Below, piece after piece: positions 1 to 6,821 of a stretch of 12,638 nucleotides of DNA (position 1 is its first letter; every line of letters begins with the position of its first letter). The position numbers and the translations under genes were made by a program. The stretch covers positions 1 through 12,638 of the forward strand of contig SOKG01000289.1 of NCBI GenBank assembly GCA_004376205.1. Direction: 5' to 3'. This DNA is from Dehalococcoidia bacterium. GTDB lineage: Bacteria; Chloroflexota; Dehalococcoidia; SZUA-161. The notes under the pieces were generated by a model. That model was not told where the DNA came from. It was given only the letters and a program-made list of their open reading frames with translations, and searched no databases.

Positions 1-634
1 TGCCGAACTGGTTCATCTCCTCAGGATCAGGAGTGATCAATACCTGCTCTTTTTCGCCACCCTCAGTCTGCACATCGGAAGTGCCCTCCATATTTTGCAG
101 CTCGGGCACGATCTGCGTTTGAGCGATAGCCCCCAGTTGCGCTGAGGGCAGGTCACCCCTCAGGCTGAAGATCACCAGCGGCATCATGCTGGGATCGAGA
201 CGGGTAACCTGGGGATTCTCCTTGATCCGGGGGTCCATCTGAGGAACACTGCGCACTTCGGGGGGAAGCTCCAGCTCGCCAGGGCTGGTAGCTTGTTCTA
301 GAGATTCCTTTACCTTGGCCATATCGGTGCCGAAGTTGAACTCGGCAAAGACCACGGAGATTTCGTCCATTGAGGTAGAGTAAACGTGCTTCAGGCCCTT
401 CCCTTCCCACTGCTCCCAGATTACGTCCTCGATAGGTTTAGTGACCTCATCCACAACTTCCTCGGGTGAGGCATCGGGGTAGGCAGTGAAAACCATAGTG
501 AATGGGAACTCGATATCGGGTATCATCTCCAGCTTCAGTTGGGTTGCTGCCCATATCGACCCTCCAGCAAGCAGAGCAGCCAGAAGGATGGTGACCACGC
601 GCTTGCGCATCGCTAACTTAGTTAAATACCACAC
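1..634 (-). CDS. RND-family efflux permease, N-terminal part (cut by window edge)
   Basis: About 211 N-terminal residues of a resistance-nodulation-division permease of the AcrB/HAE type, a proton-driven exporter in the inner membrane. Seen: a basic N-terminus, then a first membrane segment at about residues 13-32, followed by the family pattern IPDIEFPFT, YPDASPEEVVDEVTKPIED and GLKHVYSTS, which belongs to the first porter subdomain. Full-length members are about 1000-1050 residues, so most of the protein, including the transmembrane Asp residues of the proton relay, lies outside the window. The GTG start at 634-632 is chosen because a perfect AGGAGG (646-641) sits 6 bases before it. An in-frame ATG at 610-608 is the alternative but would remove the first residues. 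The start lies only 23 bases after the metG stop, so it is probably in the same transcript. No membrane fusion protein gene lies between them. The substrate cannot be told. Confidence 0.88.
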   Translation of the reverse strand, partial: MWYLTKLAMRKRVVTILLAALLAGGSIWAATQLKLEMIPDIEFPFTMVFTAYPDASPEEVVDEVTKPIEDVIWEQWEGKGLKHVYSTSMDEISVVFAEFNFGTDMAKVKESLEQATSPGELELPPEVRSVPQMDPRIKENPQVTRLDPSMMPLVIFSLRGDLPSAQLGAIAQTQIVPELQNMEGTSDVQTEGGEKEQVLITPDPEEMNQFG

Positions 635-657
635 TTAGTTCCTCCTATACGCTTGTG

Positions 658-2337
658 TTACCCTACGGACAAAACGCTCTCTTCGAGACGGTTATTCTCC
701 TCATCAATGACTTTATCGTCCACTTTGGCAAACAGGGGCTCAGGCGATGCCAGCCTCTGTCCCGCCGGGGGTACCGAGAAGGTCCAGCCCCCCTCCTCCA
801 CGGATCCTTCATATCCGAGCAGACGATGCAGTTTCTCCGAACTGAAAGGCAAAAAAGGATAGAGAACGGTCTTGAGACAGCAGATAACGCCGAGCACAGT
901 CGAGATGGTCGTGGCCGCGGAATCTCTATCCCCCTTGATTGTCTTCCACGGGGCTTTGGTGTCCAGATAGCGATTGGCCTCCTGAGCCAGCGACATGGCC
1001 TCCCTCATTGCCTCCCTGAAGTGACAGCCATGCAGCAGAGAATCAACCGTCTGCAGCGTCGCTTCAGCCTTGCTCAGCAAGGCTTTCGACGCCGCATCGA
1101 CATCGCCCGCAGGCGGTACACAGCCGTCGAAATTGCGATAGGCGAGGGTGAGCACCCGATGCACCAAGTTGCCACAGGTAGCCACCAACTCGTCATTGTT
1201 GCGGCGAACAAACTCCCGCCACGAGAAATCGGTATCACTGGTCTCCGGCATATTGATGGACAGTTGATAGCGCAGTGGATCGGGAGGATAGCGCTCAAGG
1301 TAATCAGGCAGCCAAACCGCCCAGTTACGGCTGGTGGAGAGCTGTTTACCTCTTAAAGTAAGAAACTCGTTAGCCGGTACATCACAGGGCAGGTTGAGAC
1401 CGCCGTAGCCCAGGAGCATGGCAGGCCAGACGACAGTGTGGAAGATAATATTGTCTTTGCCAATAAAGTAATAGCTCTTGACCTCTCCCTCCCAGAAACG
1501 GCGCCATCTCTCCCCATCTCCACAAGACTCAGCCCATTCCTTGGAAGCCGAGAGATAGCCAACCACCGCCTCAAACCATACGTAAATGCGCTTTTCATCG
1601 AACGCGGGCACCGGCACCGAGACGCCCCAGTTGATATCGCGGGTAATAGCTCGATCCCTGAGACCATCGGTTAAATAGCGAAGTGTGAAGTTGAGTACAT
1701 TCTGTCTCCAGTGGCTTTGTTCCTTAACCCAGGACTCCAGTTGCGCAGAGAAGGCGGAGAGGCGCAGAAAGAAATGCTCCGAATCCCTAATCTCAGGGGA
1801 GCCCCGGCAGATGCCACAACGGAGATCGATCAGATCTACGGGATTCAGCGGTTTGCCACACTCATCGCACTGGTCTCCCCTAGCTTCGGACCAGTGGCAA
1901 TAGGGGCAAGTGCCTTCAACGTACCGGTCGGGGAGGAAGCGACGGCAATCGGGGCAATAGGGCAGAGCCATCTTATCCTTATATAGGTAGCCCTTGTCAA
2001 GGAGCGTAAGGAATAAATCGTGGACGACTTTGGCGTGGTTCTGAGTGCCCGTAGTGGTAAACAGGTCGAAGGAGATACCCAGCTTCCCCCAGGAATCAAG
2101 GAATCCCTGATGATAGCGAGATACCACCTCCTCTGGCGATTTGCCCTCTTTTTCTGCGCGGAGCGTAACTGGAGTGCCGTGCTGGTCTGATCCGGAGACC
2201 ATCAGCACCTCATTACCCTTGGTACGATGATAGCGGGCAAAAATATCGGCGGGCAGATACGCCCCAGCGATCTGTCCCAAATGCAAAGGCCCATTAGCAT
2301 AGGGCCAAGCTACCCCAATAAAGATCCGCTCAGACAT
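658..2337 (-). CDS. metG: Methionyl-tRNA synthetase
   Basis: Charges tRNA-Met with methionine in the cytoplasm; class I synthetase. Seen: the Rossmann-fold start with PYANGPLHLGQ (residues 12-22), in which HLGQ is the HIGH-type ATP motif; DQHGTP at 51-56; a connective-peptide insert with two complete zinc knuckles (C128/C131 with C144/C147, and C157/C160 with C174/C177); KDNIIFHTVVWPAMLLGYG in the catalytic core; then the helical anticodon-binding domain. The second ATP loop reads QLSTS (332-336) instead of KMSKS, although K331 sits just before it and the following SRNWAVW motif is intact. At 559 residues it lacks the C-terminal EMAPII-like tRNA-binding domain of the longer MetRS forms; this shorter form is a known variant. 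No clear ribosome site precedes the ATG. It follows rsmI by 50 bases and is followed 23 bases later by the RND gene. Confidence 0.96.
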   Translation of the reverse strand: MSERIFIGVAWPYANGPLHLGQIAGAYLPADIFARYHRTKGNEVLMVSGSDQHGTPVTLRAEKEGKSPEEVVSRYHQGFLDSWGKLGISFDLFTTTGTQNHAKVVHDLFLTLLDKGYLYKDKMALPYCPDCRRFLPDRYVEGTCPYCHWSEARGDQCDECGKPLNPVDLIDLRCGICRGSPEIRDSEHFFLRLSAFSAQLESWVKEQSHWRQNVLNFTLRYLTDGLRDRAITRDINWGVSVPVPAFDEKRIYVWFEAVVGYLSASKEWAESCGDGERWRRFWEGEVKSYYFIGKDNIIFHTVVWPAMLLGYGGLNLPCDVPANEFLTLRGKQLSTSRNWAVWLPDYLERYPPDPLRYQLSINMPETSDTDFSWREFVRRNNDELVATCGNLVHRVLTLAYRNFDGCVPPAGDVDAASKALLSKAEATLQTVDSLLHGCHFREAMREAMSLAQEANRYLDTKAPWKTIKGDRDSAATTISTVLGVICCLKTVLYPFLPFSSEKLHRLLGYEGSVEEGGWTFSVPPAGQRLASPEPLFAKVDDKVIDEENNRLEESVLSVG

Positions 2338-2387
2338 CGGCTTATCTAGTTGGTTATTCTAACACAACAAGGTAAAAGAAAACAGGA

Positions 2388-3206
2388 CTAGGGTAGTTCC
2401 AGCCAGGCCTTATAGAGCAAATTCTTGGGTAATCTGGTGGTGCTCCCTAGTTGAGCTAGGGCCTCCTTGGCCGGAATTCCCTCGCGGCGAAGCCTGAGGA
2501 GTTCTTCCCTGATGAAACCGGTCACCCCCACCTCCCTTACCTCTCCGCTATGCCCCTCTATGACGAGGGTAAACTCCCCCCTCGGCTGAGAGAAATGAGC
2601 TTTTGCCTCACTCACAGTACCCCTGAAGACCTCCTCGTGAACCTTGGTCAACTCCCGGCAGACAGCGATCTCCCTGTCCCCCAATATCTCCTCGACATCC
2701 GTCAACGAGGCCAGCAACCTATGCGGTGCTTCCAAGGCGACAATAGTACGCTGCTCAGTGTCAATCGACCCGAGCAGGCGTTTTCTCTCACCCTTCTTCC
2801 GGGGGAGAAAGCCAAGATAGACAAACTGACCTGCGGGCAATCCTGAGACAGCAAGGGCTGTGGGCAACACTGAGGGCCCGGGGATGGCGATGACTGGAAT
2901 CCCGCGTTCGATCGCGGCCCGCACCAGCTCGCAACCGGGGTCGCTGATGCCGGGCATACCCGCATCCGAGACCAAAGCGATGTCTTCCTGCTCAAGGCGT
3001 CCCAAGAGGTAGGGGAGTTTTGACTTTCTGTTGTGCTCGTAGTAGCTGGTCAGCGAAGCCCTGATCCCATAGGCAGTGAGTAACCGTCGCGTCCTGCGCG
3101 TGTCCTCCGCGGCGATAAGCCTTACCTCACCCAGTATGCGAAGCGCCCGCTGCGATATATCCTCCAGGTTCCCGATGGGTGTAGCTACTAGATAGAGCGT
3201 AGCCAT
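2388..3206 (-). CDS. rsmI: 16S rRNA (cytidine-2'-O)-methyltransferase
   Basis: Methylates the 2'-OH of the cytidine equivalent to C1402 in the decoding centre of 16S rRNA, using S-adenosylmethionine. It belongs to the tetrapyrrole-methylase fold family. Seen, numbered from the chosen start: TPIGN at 9-13, AAEDTRRT at 32-39, YYEHN at 55-59, the glycine-rich SDAGMPGISDPG at 80-91, and PGPS at 109-112, followed by GFLPRK. At 272 residues it is close to the usual 275-290. Start choice is uncertain: in-frame ATGs also lie at 3227 and 3245. I prefer 3206 because conserved sequence begins right there and a TATAAT hexamer (3216-3221) sits inside the longer reading, which would leave an almost leaderless mRNA. 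The start at 3227 has a weak GGGGA upstream. It is the first gene of the minus-strand group leading into metG, and is divergent from guaB3. Confidence 0.95.
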   Translation of the reverse strand: MATLYLVATPIGNLEDISQRALRILGEVRLIAAEDTRRTRRLLTAYGIRASLTSYYEHNRKSKLPYLLGRLEQEDIALVSDAGMPGISDPGCELVRAAIERGIPVIAIPGPSVLPTALAVSGLPAGQFVYLGFLPRKKGERKRLLGSIDTEQRTIVALEAPHRLLASLTDVEEILGDREIAVCRELTKVHEEVFRGTVSEAKAHFSQPRGEFTLVIEGHSGEVREVGVTGFIREELLRLRREGIPAKEALAQLGSTTRLPKNLLYKAWLELP

Positions 3207-3215
3207 TGCAGTAGG

Positions 3216-3244
3216 ATTATAGCCCATAGCTGATTCCCCGTCCA
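3216..3244 (-). promoter_or_regulatory. Candidate promoter for rsmI-metG-RND group
   Basis: On the minus strand TGGACG (3244-3239) is followed after 17 bases by a perfect TATAAT (3221-3216). Transcription would begin around 3209, about three bases before the preferred rsmI ATG, giving a nearly leaderless message. The motif match is seen; promoter activity is inferred. If translation actually starts at 3245 or 3227 these bases are coding and this call fails. Confidence 0.35.
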
Positions 3245-3261
3245 TCCGTGAGTTCTTATCC

Positions 3262-3291
3262 TTGACTTAATACAGCCCTTTGTTGTATCCT
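3262..3291 (+). promoter_or_regulatory. Candidate sigma-70-type promoter for guaB3
   Basis: TTGACT (3262-3267), an 18-base spacer, then TATCCT (3286-3291). The predicted start near 3298 leaves a leader of about 20 bases before the guaB3 ATG. It lies in the divergent gap between rsmI and guaB3, where a plus-strand promoter is expected. Confidence 0.5.
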
Positions 3292-3320
3292 TTCCCAAAT
3301 ATCATTCACGGGACGAGCCG

Positions 3321-4469
3321 ATGAAACACTCCGAATACAAGAAAATGCGGTATGCATATGGCTTCGAAGAGATAGCCCTCGTCCCCGGTGATATAACCAT
3401 CAACCCCGATCAGACAGACATAAGCCTTGTCATCGACCGGCTTAGCTTTCCCATCCCCATCCTGGCATCAGCTATGGACGGTGTGGTAGACGTGAAATTC
3501 GCTATCGCCATGGGCAAGTTAGGAGGGCTCGCCGTTCTCAACCTCGAAGGCTTGCAGACACGCTACGCCGATCCCGACAAGGTCTTGGCCGAGATTGCCG
3601 ACGCTACGCCGGAGAAGGTTACCCAGAGTCTTCAGCGAGTTTATTCAGAACCGATCAAGGAGAACCTGATCGGCGACCGAATAAAGGCGATCAAGGATGC
3701 AGGCGTGGTCTGTGCTGTCTCCCTCACCCCAGCCAATACCAAAAGGTTGTCTCCACTTGCAGCCGAGGCTGGAATCGATATTTTAGTTGTGCAATCTACC
3801 GTCACCACTGCCCGCCACGTGTCGAAGAGTTACCGCGGTCTCATCTTCTCTGAGCTAGTCAAGCAGCTACCAGTACCTGTCATCGTGGGCAACTGCGTAA
3901 GCTACAGCGCCTGTCGCAATCTGATGGAAACCGGCATACATGGTGTGCTTGTAGGTGTAGGACCGGGCGCCGCTTGCACCACCAGGGAGGTAATAGGCGT
4001 AGGTATACCCCAGGCGACAGCAACTATGGATTGTGCCGCGGCACGCGATGAGTACTTCAGAGCCACGGGACGGTATGTTCCGATAATTACCGATGGTGGC
4101 TTCCGCAATGGTGGTGATCTCTGCAAAGCGTTTGCCTGCGGTGCCGATGCCGTGATGCTGGGCTCAGTATTTGCTCAGACTGAAGAGGCACCAGGGCGAG
4201 GAAATCATTGGGGGATGGCAACCCCTCATGAGGCACTACCGAGGGGGACACGTATTAGGGTAGAAGTCAAAGGCTCCCTAGAACAGACGCTCTTCGGCCC
4301 CACATCGGTCACCGATGGCACTCAGAATCTGGTTGGGGCATTGCGTACCTCCATGGGAGTCTGCGGAGCGCGAAATATCAGAGAGATGCATCAAACCGAG
4401 GTGGTGATCGCTCCCTCAATAAAGACTGAGGGCAAGATCTTCCAGCTCATGCAGGGCCTGGCGAGATAA
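3321..4469 (+). CDS. guaB3: GuaB3-family IMP dehydrogenase (CBS-less)
   Basis: A TIM-barrel protein of the IMP dehydrogenase/GMP reductase superfamily, which would oxidise IMP to XMP with NAD+ in guanine nucleotide synthesis. Seen: ALVPGDITINPDQTDIS near the N-terminus; the substrate loop GVGPGAACTTREVIGVGIPQ with the expected catalytic cysteine C219; ITDGGFRNGGD (256-266) binding the IMP phosphate; and AVMLGSVFA (277-285). At 382 residues there is no room for the CBS pair of canonical GuaB (about 490), and none is seen. The C-terminal stretch (HWGMATPHEALPRG, then GTQNLVGALRTSMG) matches the GuaB3 branch found in Actinobacteria, Cyanobacteria and relatives. In many of these it accompanies a canonical GuaB and was long called 'IMPDH-related'; activity has been reported for cyanobacterial GuaB3. 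The ATG is preceded only by a weak GGGA. It stands as a separate unit before the pyrophosphatases. Confidence 0.92.
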   Translation: MKHSEYKKMRYAYGFEEIALVPGDITINPDQTDISLVIDRLSFPIPILASAMDGVVDVKFAIAMGKLGGLAVLNLEGLQTRYADPDKVLAEIADATPEKVTQSLQRVYSEPIKENLIGDRIKAIKDAGVVCAVSLTPANTKRLSPLAAEAGIDILVVQSTVTTARHVSKSYRGLIFSELVKQLPVPVIVGNCVSYSACRNLMETGIHGVLVGVGPGAACTTREVIGVGIPQATATMDCAAARDEYFRATGRYVPIITDGGFRNGGDLCKAFACGADAVMLGSVFAQTEEAPGRGNHWGMATPHEALPRGTRIRVEVKGSLEQTLFGPTSVTDGTQNLVGALRTSMGVCGARNIREMHQTEVVIAPSIKTEGKIFQLMQGLAR

Positions 4470-4474
4470 ACATA

Positions 4475-4503
4475 TTGACCTTTAGCCATCCCTTTTTTAT
4501 GCT
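4475..4503 (+). promoter_or_regulatory. Candidate upstream promoter (P1) of first pyrophosphatase
   Basis: TTGACC (4475-4480), 17 bases, then TATGCT (4498-4503). It lies just after the guaB3 stop. Each box has two mismatches at most and the spacing is ideal, but a chance match is possible. Confidence 0.3.
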
Positions 4504-4521
4504 TGGACCGCTAGTTCCCGC

Positions 4522-4550
4522 TTGACTTGCTGCCCGCGCCTTGATACATT
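4522..4550 (+). promoter_or_regulatory. Candidate promoter (P2) of first pyrophosphatase
   Basis: TTGACT (4522-4527), 17 bases, then TACATT (4545-4550); a second -10-like TATGAT overlaps its end at 4550-4555. Transcription from about 4557 would give a leader of roughly 88 bases that contains the hairpin at 4586-4608. Confidence 0.5.
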
Positions 4551-4585
4551 ATGATAAGTGTGTCTGACCGTGCTAAGCGTTTGTG

Positions 4586-4616
4586 GGGATGGGTCGTAAG
4601 CCTGTCCCTTTGTTTT
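4586..4616 (+). terminator. Hairpin plus T-rich tract in the leader of the first pyrophosphatase; possible attenuator
   Basis: GGGATGGG (4586-4593) can pair with CCTGTCCC (4601-4608) to form an 8-bp stem with two G-T pairs around a 7-base loop. It is followed directly by TTTGTTTT (4609-4616). This has the shape of an intrinsic terminator. It lies after both candidate promoters and 29 bases before the start codon, so it could be an attenuator of this gene, or simply a late terminator for guaB3 if the true promoter is elsewhere. Confidence 0.45.
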
Positions 4617-4644
4617 GCCCAGAACCTCCTTGGGGTTTGATTTT

Positions 4645-6681
4645 ATGAATATCGAAATGATACCGGTTCTGCTGGCCGGGCTCCTGTCGCTCGCCTTTGC
4701 TGGCTATCTGGTGCGCTACATTCTCCGTCAGGATCAGGGCTCGGACAAAGTCAGAGAGATTGCGTCAGCCATCCAGGAGGGCGCTAGAGCATTCCTGCAG
4801 GATGAGTTCCGTGCCTTGGTCATCGTCACCGTCATCATGGTGGCGATTTTTGCTGCAGCGCTGGAGCCCAGACCCTGGGTTGGTCTATCCTATCTTGTGG
4901 GCACGCTGACCTCCGCTCTTGCAGGATATCTCGGAATGAGCATCGCTGTGAGAGCAAATGGGAGGACGGCCACTGCCGCTACATCGAGTTGGGCGCAGGC
5001 ACTGAGGATCGCCTTCTCCGGTGGAGCAGTGATGGGGTTCTGTGTCGTCGGCTTGGGATTACTGGGGCTAAGCATTATAGTTATGATTTTCGACGATCCC
5101 GATGTCTATTCCCATGTCTGGCTGGGATACGCTGTTGGCGCCTCCATAGTAGCGTTGTTCCTCAGGGTTGGTGGAGGAATCTTCACCAAGAGCGCTGATG
5201 TCGGTGCCGACCTGGTAGGAAAAGTGGAGGCGGGAATCCCCGAGGATGATCCCAGAAATCCCGCAGTCATAGCCGACAATGTGGGCGATAACGTGGGCGA
5301 CATCGCCGGAATGGGCTCTGACCTTTTTGAATCATACGTCTCTGCAATAGTGGCAGCCATGGTTTTGGGCGCGGCCGTCGGCGTCCTTGGGCCCGATAAG
5401 GGAATATCCTTCCCCCTGCTTCTGGGGGCAGTGGGTGTAGTGGCTGCCATAATCGGGACCTTCTTCGTCAGGGCTCCTGAGGCCGGAGGAAGCTTCGAGG
5501 AACAGACAGCCAAGGCTCGCTCGACCATGAATCGCGGGGTGTATGCCAGCAACATACTAATGATAGTAGGTGGCTTCTTGCTGGTGTGGTTTTATCTGAG
5601 TTCTGATGAGATCGGCGTTTTCTATGCCATGCTCGCTGGCCTGGCCTGCGGGTTCTTGATCGGGCTATCGACCGAATACTTCACTTCGGAGAGAGGGCCT
5701 GTAAAGGGTATTGTCGAAGCAAGCCAAACAGGCGCTGGTACCAATGTTATTGAGGGGCTTTCCGTCGGCATGTTCAGCACCGTTGTCCCAATAGTGCTAG
5801 TTGCCGCTGCTACCTTGATTGCTTACGAGACTGCCGGCTTGTTCGGTATAGCTATCGCCGCCGAGGGTATGTTAATCACACTGGGGATGCTGCTGGCTAT
5901 AGACTGCTACGGGCCAATAGCTGACAACGCAGCGGGAATCGCTGAAATGGGGGGCTTGGGCAAAGAGGTCAGAGCACGTACCGAAGCCCTGGATTCGGTG
6001 GGCAACACCACTGCCGCCATAGGCAAGGGGTTCGCCATTTCATCGGCAGCTCTGGCTGCTTTGGCCTGGCTGGCTACTTTCTTCGCTGTAGTCGAGGAGG
6101 AGACCGGAAAAGCGATAGTGGTAAGCCTCACCGAACCAAAGGTGATAGTTGGCCTGCTCATCGGGGCCATGCTCTCTTTCCTGTTCTCTGCTCTGGCGAT
6201 GAGGGCGGTGAGCTCTGGTGCCGTCGCGGTCGTCAGCGAAGTGCGACGGCAATTCAAAGAGATACCAGGGTTGATGGATGGCACTGGGAGGGCTGATTAC
6301 GCCACTTGTGTTGACATAACTACTCGAAGGGCACTGAAGGGAATGATAGTCCCGGGGCTGCTAGTGATAATAGTGCCGCTTATAATTGGTTTTAGCCTGG
6401 GCTTGGAAGCCTTGGCAGGTTTTTTGGTGGGGTCTTTGGCAACTGGCTTCTTGTTGGCGATACTCATGGCCAACTCCGGGGGGGCCTGGGATAATGCCAA
6501 AAAATATATAGAGGCCGGGCACCTGGGAGGTAAGGGCAGCGATGCCCACAAGGCAGCCGTAATAGGGGATACCGTCGGCGACCCGTTTAAGGATACAGCC
6601 GGCCCTTCGCTCAACATCCTGATAAAACTTGTGGGCAAGGTTGCAGTAATCTTCGTGCCTATTTTTGTGCTGGTAGTTTAA
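4645..6681 (+). CDS. hppA: Membrane-bound pyrophosphatase, K+-dependent, probably Na+-pumping
   Basis: Integral membrane enzyme that hydrolyses PPi on the cytoplasmic side and pumps a cation outward. It is 678 residues, normal for the family of about 16 membrane helices. Seen: DVGADLVGKVEAGIPEDDPRNP from D185, the substrate and Mg site; DNVGDNVGD; and near the end GDTVGDPFKDTAGPS. The GNTTAAIGKGF motif has Ala457 and Gly460, the pair that marks K+-dependent enzymes. SDLFESY places Glu at residue 229 and Ser four residues later, the arrangement of Na+-pumping members such as the Thermotoga enzyme, whereas plant K+-dependent H+ pumps have the Glu one turn later. Na+ transport is therefore inferred. 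The ATG at 4645 is chosen because GGGG lies 9 bases upstream and the first membrane helix begins right after it; a TTG at 4615 would add ten residues but has no ribosome site. A second pyrophosphatase follows after 140 bases. Confidence 0.95.
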   Translation: MNIEMIPVLLAGLLSLAFAGYLVRYILRQDQGSDKVREIASAIQEGARAFLQDEFRALVIVTVIMVAIFAAALEPRPWVGLSYLVGTLTSALAGYLGMSIAVRANGRTATAATSSWAQALRIAFSGGAVMGFCVVGLGLLGLSIIVMIFDDPDVYSHVWLGYAVGASIVALFLRVGGGIFTKSADVGADLVGKVEAGIPEDDPRNPAVIADNVGDNVGDIAGMGSDLFESYVSAIVAAMVLGAAVGVLGPDKGISFPLLLGAVGVVAAIIGTFFVRAPEAGGSFEEQTAKARSTMNRGVYASNILMIVGGFLLVWFYLSSDEIGVFYAMLAGLACGFLIGLSTEYFTSERGPVKGIVEASQTGAGTNVIEGLSVGMFSTVVPIVLVAAATLIAYETAGLFGIAIAAEGMLITLGMLLAIDCYGPIADNAAGIAEMGGLGKEVRARTEALDSVGNTTAAIGKGFAISSAALAALAWLATFFAVVEEETGKAIVVSLTEPKVIVGLLIGAMLSFLFSALAMRAVSSGAVAVVSEVRRQFKEIPGLMDGTGRADYATCVDITTRRALKGMIVPGLLVIIVPLIIGFSLGLEALAGFLVGSLATGFLLAILMANSGGAWDNAKKYIEAGHLGGKGSDAHKAAVIGDTVGDPFKDTAGPSLNILIKLVGKVAVIFVPIFVLVV

Positions 6682-6722
6682 ACGCAGAATGACTATAGTC
6701 AATCTCAAAACTCCTTACAATC

Positions 6723-6745
6723 CTCCCTCCTCTTGCGGGAGGGGG
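6723..6745. repeat. GC-rich hairpin between the two pyrophosphatase genes
   Basis: An 8-bp stem (6723-6730 with 6738-6745, one G-T pair) encloses a 7-base loop TCTTGCG. No T-tract follows, so it is not a classical terminator. The arrangement CTCCC / TTGCGGGAGGGGG followed by GAGTGAGAG resembles the extragenic palindromes scattered through many bacterial genomes. The rest of the 6682-6821 gap holds a TATAAT at 6776-6781 without a convincing -35 box. Confidence 0.5.
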
Positions 6746-6805
6746 CTAGAGTGAGAGGAAATTTATGCAAGCTACTATAATTTAGGGCAGTCCAATAGCA
6801 TAAGA

Positions 6806-6814
6806 AAGGAGGGG
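6806..6814 (+). promoter_or_regulatory. Ribosome binding site fixing a TTG start
   Basis: AAGGAGGGG lies 7 bases before TTG at 6822. It is the strongest ribosome site on the plus strand of this window and is the reason for choosing the TTG codon as the start of the second pyrophosphatase. Confidence 0.8.
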
Positions 6815-6821
6815 TATCGAA

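Noticed and set aside
655..1356. Open frame of 233 codons opposite metG
   Set aside because: It lies fully inside metG on the other strand. Its translation is rich in Arg, Gln and His with no family pattern, as expected for an antisense shadow.
4557..4644. Fluoride riboswitch in the pyrophosphatase leader
   Set aside because: GGGGATGG is a superficial match only. The second conserved strand and the pseudoknot partners of the fluoride aptamer are not seen.
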